From NCBI RefSeq assembly GCF_030445035.2, contig NC_080673.1, positions 184,307,216-184,371,215 on the forward strand: DNA of 64,000 bases, written 5' to 3'. The translations under genes and the position numbers were made by a program. Position 1 is the first letter of the stretch. Each line of letters starts with the position of its first letter. This DNA comes from Dasypus novemcinctus. Taxonomy: Eukaryota; Chordata; Mammalia; Cingulata; Dasypodidae. Below, in pieces: positions 58,206-64,000 of this stretch. The notes below the pieces were generated by a model. That model saw nothing but the letters and a program-made list of their open reading frames with translations. It was not told the DNA's origin and ran no database searches.

Positions 58206-59065
58206 TCATAAGACTACGTTGGGGGCTACTGGAAAAGCAAAAGTTTTCTTCTTTGCCTTTCAAGAGCCTAAAGTATCAGGAGTCTTCTCAGGTTGGCCCT
58301 GGGCGTGAGCCGGTTTTCCATTCCATGAACAATGGAAACAAGGAAAGAAGAAATTGCAGATTTGAAATGTCTTCCTATTTCCCATGGACACTTGCCCTAA
58401 CTGTCCTTCCACCCCAGTATCTAGGTTGAAATACCAGCGGAGATCTGAGCCAAAATAAGCACGTTACATTAAGTATTCAGTGATTGGATCCGCAGGTTGG
58501 GAGATTCCCTCACTTGAAATCACCCTTGCCCGTGGCGATTTTGTTTTCAGTGATTTTTCCTTTTGGCCACCATGTTGCGGTGTAATCTCCGGTTTCCATC
58601 CTCTCAGTCGCTAACTTGTAAACTTTCTTCCCTGGGGCTTGCTTCTCTAATCTTGCCTCCTCCTGTTTCGCGGTAGTCTTGTCTTCCTTTATTCATTCTG
58701 CATTGCTTTTATCTCCGTACCTTTCCTCCTGCTGAGTGTAAACAAACCTTAAGGAAAAAAAAAAAAAGATGAAGCCAGGCAGGATGCTGCTTAACTCCCT
58801 GGAAGGGAAAACACAGTCTAAATCTTAGAGACATAACACTTTACTGTTGGCAGAGTCAAAATTCAATACTTTCTACTTGTAGCATCACTGCCTGTACAAT
58901 GCTAAGATGTCTGGAAAAAGTAAGAAAGAGAGGTCTGCGGGGAATCGGGCCACACAAGGAAACTGCTTTTGAATATATTTTTGAGTTTGTTGATAGAAAA
59001 ACATTATGAAGCTAGAATTTTCTTCATAGGGAGGATACTTCAGGTTGGAGCTGATTCTCCTGCGC
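58205..59065. other. Intron, no recognised element
   Basis: Non-repetitive DNA. An A-run sits near 58755. Confidence 0.35.
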
Positions 59066-59067
59066 AG

Positions 59068-59392
59068 GGATTGGTACACTTTTCCTGAAAAGGGTCAGAC
59101 AGAAAATATTTTAGGCTTTGCAGGTCTTTGTGGCAAATACTCAACTATGGGCATAGCAAAAAACGGTCACTGACAATAGGTAAATAAATGGGCATGGCAC
59201 TGTACTAATAAAACGTTATTTATGGATACCGAATTTGAATTTCATAGCATGTTCATGTGTCACAAAATGTTATTCTTCTTTTGATTTTTTTCAACTATTT
59301 AAAAATGTGACAAGCATTCTTGGCTCACAATTTGTACATCAGGTGGTGGCTGGGTCTGGCCTGTGGGCTGAATTTGCCAGTCTCTGCTCCAG
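59068..59392. mobile_element. MER20-related hAT-Charlie element, longer form
   Basis: The end segments GGATTGGTACACTTTTCCTG and CTGAATTTGCCAGTCTCTG, with AGAAAATATTTTAGGCTTTGC, AATAAATGGGCATGGCACTG and CCTGTGGGCTG, match the group seen at 48653. An extra interior of about 110 bases (59230-59340) makes it longer. Confidence 0.7.
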
Positions 59393-59519
59393 AGAAACTG
59401 AAGATGCATACCAATTATAGTTAGAAAACCATGGTTCCAGCTACTTCATTAGAGCCTAGACTCAGTTTCTTCATTTAAAAGATCAGGTTAATGCCACTCA
59501 TTCACTCAACTCGGGGCAG

Positions 59520-59632
59520 TGAATGACATTGGACTTCCAGCCTCCGAAACCATGAGACAATGCCTTTCTGTTGTGTAAGCCAACCCAGCGCATGGTGTTT
59601 GTCATAGCAGCCCTGGCAAACTAAGACTTACC
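59520..59632 (+). repeat. MaLR LTR 3' end, sense
   Basis: GGACTTCCAGCCTCCGAAACCATGAGACAATGCC, then GTTGTGTAAGCCAACCCAGCG and GCAGCCCTGGCAAACTAAGAC form the 3' end of an MST/MLT1-type LTR on the plus strand. It is the only sense LTR fragment in the window. Confidence 0.7.
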
Positions 59633-59639
59633 CAGAGGT

Positions 59640-60316
59640 CAGGGAGTATAAGGCAGCTCTTCCTTTTCCTTCAGGGGTGTTCCAAGGAACAAGAATCTGG
59701 AGAAAGATCTCTTGAATAATACATTTCTCTTGGCGAATCACAAAGTGCATTAGCACATTAATGTTTCCGAGAAGATTTGTCATTAGAATGTATATGGTTT
59801 TCTTGTCCAAACTTAGTGTCCCTCTAGTCTGACAATCATATATTCTCTTGTAAAATCTTGTCTCTGATGTGCTGGGTGGTGACTGAACATCTTAAGACAT
59901 TCTGCTTCTCCAAAATGAGTCTTACCTGCACTTTATGGCTTATATTTCATCAGCCTATCTCAGATGCATCTTCCAACTTTGAAGAAAGATCTGTAAGCTC
60001 TTAAATACTTGATATATCTTTTATACTGGAATATCTTGATAAAAGACACAGATATTTACATTTATTTACATTAGTAGGCAGATGATCTATCATGATAAAT
60101 ACTGCCAGGGCCTTGAGAATAAATGATTTCTTTTCCAACCATTTTACAACAATAATATCTGTTCTTTCATAGCAATTTATAGTGTATGTTGCCCCTTTAT
60201 TTAAGGGATTGGGCAACTTCAACAGGAAAAAGTCCTTTGCACATGAAGTACATAAATCCAAAGATGCCAAAGAACATGCACAAATAACATCACCTAGAAG
60301 AAGGTAGAGCTGGGAG
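59640..60316. other. Intron, no recognised element
   Basis: AT-rich non-repetitive DNA with no exon supported. Confidence 0.35.
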
Positions 60317-60331
60317 TTGAATTCCACTCTT

Positions 60332-60778
60332 TTTTTTTTTTTTTTGTCTTTATTTATTTTTTTAATATTACATTAAAAAAATATTAGGTCCCCCATATAC
60401 CCCCCATCCCCTTCACCCCACTCCTCCTCCCATAGCAACATTCTCCTCCATCATCATGAGACATTCATTGCATTTGGTGACTACATCTCTGAGCACCACT
60501 GCACCTCATGGTCAATGGTCCACATCATAGCCCACACTCTCCCACATTCCACCCAGTGGGCCATGGGAGGACATACAATGTCTGGTAATTGTCCCTGCAG
60601 CACCACCCAGAACAACTCTGAGTCTCGAAAATGCCTCCACATCTCATCTCTTCCTCCCATTCCCCACACCCAGCAGCCACCATGGCCACTTTCTCCACAC
60701 CAGTGCCACATTTTCTTTGATTACTAATCACAATAGTTCATGAATAGAATATCAGTAAGTCTACTCTCATCCATATTC
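60332..60778 (-). mobile_element. L1 3' UTR, xenarthran-type, short 5'-truncated, antisense
   Basis: A T18-type start is followed by ATTAGGTCCCCCATATACCCCC, CATCATCATGAGACATTCATTGC, ACCCAGTGGGCCATGGGAGGAC and CACCCAGCAGCCACCATGGCC. It is truncated at about 447 bases. A 15-base target duplication with one mismatch is at 60317-60331 and 60779-60793. Confidence 0.85.
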
Positions 60779-60955
60779 TTGAATCCCACTCTTGACTCCA
60801 GGTTCTTTCAACACTATTTGCCACAGAAGGACATCTTGTGACTGGATAGGTAATAACGATCTCATCATTATTATCTTAATCAATATCTGTGGCGTGCCTA
60901 CTACATGGAATCATCTAATATCTAATATTCTTTCCTCTGTAGTTGTGAAACCTTG

Positions 60956-61569
60956 TGTATTAGTCAGCTAAAGGGGGGCTGATGCAAAGTACTAGAAATT
61001 GGTTGGTTTTTATAAAAGGTATTTATTTGGGGTAGAAGCGTACAGTCACAAGGCCGTAAAAAGTAAATTACTTCCCTCACCAAAGTCTGTTGCCACGAGT
61101 TGGAGCAAAATGGCTGCTGGTCTCTGTGAGGGTTCAGGCTTCCTCTTCAGTCCCTGTGGTCCTAGCTGCTTCTGGAGGCTAACAGAAGGCTTGTCTCTCT
61201 CCCTGGGGCTTGTTTCTTCCCGGGCTCAGCTGCTCTGGTTTCTCCTCAAGGTCAGCTGTAGACTATCAGGCTCTCTCTCTTCCCAGGGCCTTGCTGTGTG
61301 GCGCCCTCTAGTCCTCTGTGTTTTCTTCTCTGCGTATTTACTTTCTGGTGCTCCAGCATCAAAACTCCAACTCTCTCCTCTGCCGTGTAATTTTCTCTGT
61401 GAGCAACGTCCTACTGACATGGTTGAATCAAAGCCCTAATTTTAACTTAATCACGTAGAAGTGAAACCTCTGAATTGAATACAATCTCAAACTCCCAGAG
61501 GAACAGACCAGTTTACAAACACAATCCGGTATCTATGTTTGGAATTCACAAACAATACCAAACTGCCAC
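60956..61569 (-). mobile_element. MaLR-type solo LTR (xenarthran subfamily)
   Basis: TGTATTAGTCAGCTAAAGG at the start and CAAACTGCCACG at the end align with 21616-22805 along the whole length, without the SINE. Read on the minus strand it carries AATAAA near its 3' end. No viral coding region is attached. Confidence 0.65.
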
Positions 61570-61825
61570 GCCTTGTCTTGACAAATGCAGAGCTCTTCAA
61601 AAGACCTCTTTAGTATCAAACACTTCAAAAATATTCCAGAGTAGAGGGACTAGTATAATTACTTCTATGACCCAGTTTCCCAGTTTTCACAATTAGTAAC
61701 ACGGGACCGCACTTGCACCGGCTATACTTGCCACATCAACTGGATTACTTTGAAGAATGTCTCATTTCTTCCTTAAGTACTTAAGACTATATCTTTAAAA
61801 AATGAAGTGTTCTGACTGTATTTTG
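61570..61825. other. Intron, no recognised element
   Basis: Short unassigned DNA between two LTR-like repeats. Confidence 0.35.
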
Positions 61826-62240
61826 CTGAGCAGCAAACCATACCCTAACTTTGTGATTTAAAGCAACAGTTCATTCTTAAGTCTGATGGTTCTGAGGCTG
61901 CTGGGGCTCAGCCGGCCAGTGCCCCTGTGGGCTCTAGTGCAGTGTCCCATTTGAGCTGAGGCTGCTGGCATCTCAAGCCATGACTGGGCTGGACTTCCAA
62001 TGTGGCTCACTCAAATGCACAACTGTCATCTGGGAGCTGCACATGGTCTCTTCACCTGGCTTGAGTTTCTTCCAGAATGGAGGCTGGGTTTCAAGAGGAG
62101 CATCCCAAGAGCAAGGGTTTTGGAAAACGCAGCCAGAAGGTATGAGGTCTCTTAGGACCCAGTCTCAGAGACTCCAGAACATCATCCAGATTCAGTGGTG
62201 GAGAATTCACTCTACTTCGCAGTGGAAGAAGCAGCTGAAA
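61825..62240 (-). repeat. Ancient MaLR/MLT1-like LTR fragment, antisense
   Basis: CTGAGCAGCAAACCATACCC, TTCTTAAGTCTGATGGTTC and GGTTTCAAGAGGAGCATCCC resemble the element at 21205. It is diverged, so the family is uncertain. Confidence 0.45.
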
Positions 62241-62244
62241 AAAA

Positions 62245-62611
62245 AATTTTTTTTTAAAGATTTATTTTTATTTATTTAATTCCCCTCCCCTCCCCCGGTT
62301 GTCTGTTTTTCTGTCTTTTTGCTGCGTCTTGTTTCTTTGTCCGCTTTTGTTGTCGTCAGCGGCACGGGAAGTGTGGACCCATTCCTGGGCAGGCTGCTCC
62401 CTCCTTCGCGCTGGGCGGCTTTCCTCACGGGCGCACTCCTTGCGCGTGGGGCTCCCCTACGCGGGGGACACCCCTGCGTGGCACGGCACTCCTTGCGCGC
62501 ATCAGCGCTGCGCATGGGCCAGCTCCACACGGGTCAAGGAGGCCCGGGGCTTGAACCGCGGACCTCCCATGTGGTAGACGGACGCCCTAACCACTGGGCC
62601 AAAGTCCGTTT
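62245..62611 (-). mobile_element. Chimeric DAS SINE, antisense
   Basis: A T-run then AAAGATTTATTTTTATTTATTTAATTCC is followed by the reversed body and the reversed tRNA-like head (CTTGAACCGCGGACCTCCC, ACCACTGGGCC). Apart from a small difference near the middle it is very similar to 63111-63489 in the opposite direction. A short flank duplication CTGAAAAA is likely. Confidence 0.9.
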
Positions 62612-62619
62612 CCTGAAAA

Positions 62620-62945
62620 ATTAAGAGTAATTCCTTAATATCACAAATATTCAGAAATTGCCCTGATTTGAACTGCAGGTATTGTACAGTTGGTTTTTTC
62701 AAAGGAGGATCAAAATGAAATTTATACCTTACTGTTTTTAGTTGATAAGGATTTTAAAGCTATTTTAAATTAAGGTGTTCCTTTTCTTTGTTGCAAATCT
62801 ATTTGTTAACGAAACAGAGTAGTTTATCATGTTGAATTTCCCACAGTCTTAGATTTTTTTGCTGCTTACATCACTGATGTTCCTCTGTCCCTTTTATGTT
62901 TTTGTAAGTCAGAGGCTTGATCAAGCTCAGGTTTAAGGTTTTGGT
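62620..62945. other. Intron, no recognised element
   Basis: AT-rich spacer between SINEs. Confidence 0.35.
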
Positions 62946-63690
62946 TGGGAAGTGGATTTGGCTCAAGCGATTGAGCCCCTGCCTACTACACGGGAAGTCC
63001 TGAGTTCAGTTTCTGATGCCTTCTAGGGAGGACAAGCAAGATAGTGAACTGACGCGATAGGCTGGCACTAGTGATAAGATGACACTGATGTGATAAGATG
63101 ACACAACAGGGGAAACGGACTTTGGCCCAGTGGTTAGGGCGTCCGTCTACCACATGGGAGGTCCGCGGTTCAAGCCCCGGGCCTCCTTGACCCGTGTGGA
63201 GCTGGCCCGTGCGCAGTGCTGATGCGCGCAAGGAGTGCCCTGCCATGCAGGGGTGTCCCCCGCATAGGGGAGCCCCACGCGCAAGGAGTGCACCCGTAAG
63301 GAGAGCCGCCCAGCGCGAAGGAGGGAGCAGCCTGCCGAGGAATGGCACCACCCACACTTCCCGTGCTGCTGACGACAACAGAAGCGGACAAAGAAACAAG
63401 ACGCAGCAAAAAGACACAGAAAACAGACAACCGGGGGAGGGGAGGGGAATTAAATAAATAAAAATAAATCTTAAAAAAAAAAAAAAAAAAAGATGACACA
63501 ACAGGAGCCACAAGGAGGAAAACATAACAAGAGACACAACAGAGCGGGTAGCAGAGATGGCTCAGGCAATTGGGTGCCTCTCTCCACATGGGAAGTCTTG
63601 GGTTCAGTTCCTGCTGCCTCCTAAAAGGAAGATGAATAGACAGAGCAAGTGCAAACAAGGAGGGCATGGGGAGAAATTAAAAAAAAAAAA
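62946..63690 (+). mobile_element. DAS SINE dimer split by a younger chimeric SINE
   Basis: The left tRNA-like unit (about 62950-63027, GGATTTGGCTCAAGCG and GTTCAGTTTCTGATGCC) and the right unit (about 63550-63625, GATGGCTCAGGCAATTGG and GTTCAGTTCCTGCTGCC) are joined by an A-rich linker. The linker was later split at 63111. An A-run ends it at about 63690. Confidence 0.85.
63111..63489 (+). mobile_element. Chimeric DAS SINE nested in a DAS dimer
   Basis: It has the full chimeric architecture with intact-looking A- and B-box segments (CAGTGGTTAGGGCGTCC; GGTTCAAGCCCCGGGCC) and an A20 tail. A perfect 16-base target duplication is at 63095-63110 and 63490-63505. The pure tail and perfect duplication suggest a recent insertion. 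Confidence 0.92.
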
Positions 63691-64000
63691 TAACGTCCTA
63701 GGAGGTGGTGTGTGATACTTATTGTATCATAGTAGGAGGTTCATAATGTCAATTGCCTCTCTTTTGTGACAAGATTGATTTGTGGGTTCAAGCATTGAAT
63801 CCAGAACTCCTTACTCCACTTCAGTAGCTACCTCCCATTTCTCAGACTTAGTGAATGAGTTTGGAATGAGTCAATGTCTGTACATTACATCCATCTCCAA
63901 AACCATATCTATAAGTATTTACTCTGAGATAAATATTTTCCAGACATCATTTCAGATACTTTTCATGAATCAATGGATTTATTCCTTATAGCCTTATAAA
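63690..64000. other. Window end, no recognised element
   Basis: AT-rich DNA with no exon or repeat supported. Confidence 0.35.

Larger units (their letters stand above)
4880..64000 (+). other. Presumed first coding intron (5' part), open at the window end
   Basis: It begins with a strong donor (GTAAGG) after the coding exon and continues to the end of the window without another convincing exon. The content is mostly interspersed repeats plus repeat-poor blocks. L1 and LTR inserts are largely in antisense orientation, which is typical inside transcribed introns. An alternative terminal exon may lie at 43993. The extent is inferred and no transcript data are available. Confidence 0.55.

Noticed and set aside
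62986..63667. 183- and 165-codon minus-strand frames
   Set aside because: They run across nested SINEs; the same peptides recur at 24.8, 49.4, 53.5 and 62.4 kb because they are translations of the same SINE body.

Overview
This window is nuclear DNA from a placental mammal, most likely an armadillo (Xenarthra, Dasypus-like). The strongest evidence is a set of tRNA-Ala-derived SINEs in monomer, dimer and chimeric forms, which match the DAS-SINE families described from the nine-banded armadillo. A LINE-1 3' UTR type and MaLR-like LTRs that I associate with xenarthrans accompany them. Older layers shared by all eutherians (MIR, L2, MER5A, a MER20-like element, L1M) are also present. I see no prokaryotic, viral or organellar genes, no CRISPR array and no rRNA or functional tRNA gene.

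Layout. Bases 1-3,700 are upstream flank with two MIRs and repeat-poor DNA. From about 3,990 to 7,250 there is a dense CpG island with microsatellites, G-runs, an E-box and the only convincing protein-coding exon: 29 codons starting at the ATG at 4,793, followed by a good splice donor at 4,880. From there to the window end no second exon is convincing, so bases 4,880-64,000 are best read as part of a very long first coding intron of a plus-strand gene. I could not identify the gene from its 29 residues and give no symbol.

The intron is a palimpsest of repeats. L2 blocks (about 14-15, 18-23, 26-27, 30, 35, 40-42 and 55-56.5 kb) carry younger DAS SINEs and L1 3' ends, many with visible target-site duplications. 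The block at 44.2-46.8 kb is repeat-poor and contains a 75-nt near-perfect hairpin; just before it (43,993-44,208) lies a speculative terminal exon in frame with the first exon. A canonical CTCF core lies at 51,341.

How the parts relate: L1 and LTR insertions are nearly all antisense to the inferred plus-strand gene, which fits a transcribed intron. Complementary CA and TG tracts flank the coding exon, and opposite-oriented young SINEs near 62-63.5 kb would form long double-stranded RNA in the pre-mRNA. Almost every open reading frame over 60 codons is a chance frame in CpG-island or repeat DNA. All family names come from pattern recognition, not from a database search.
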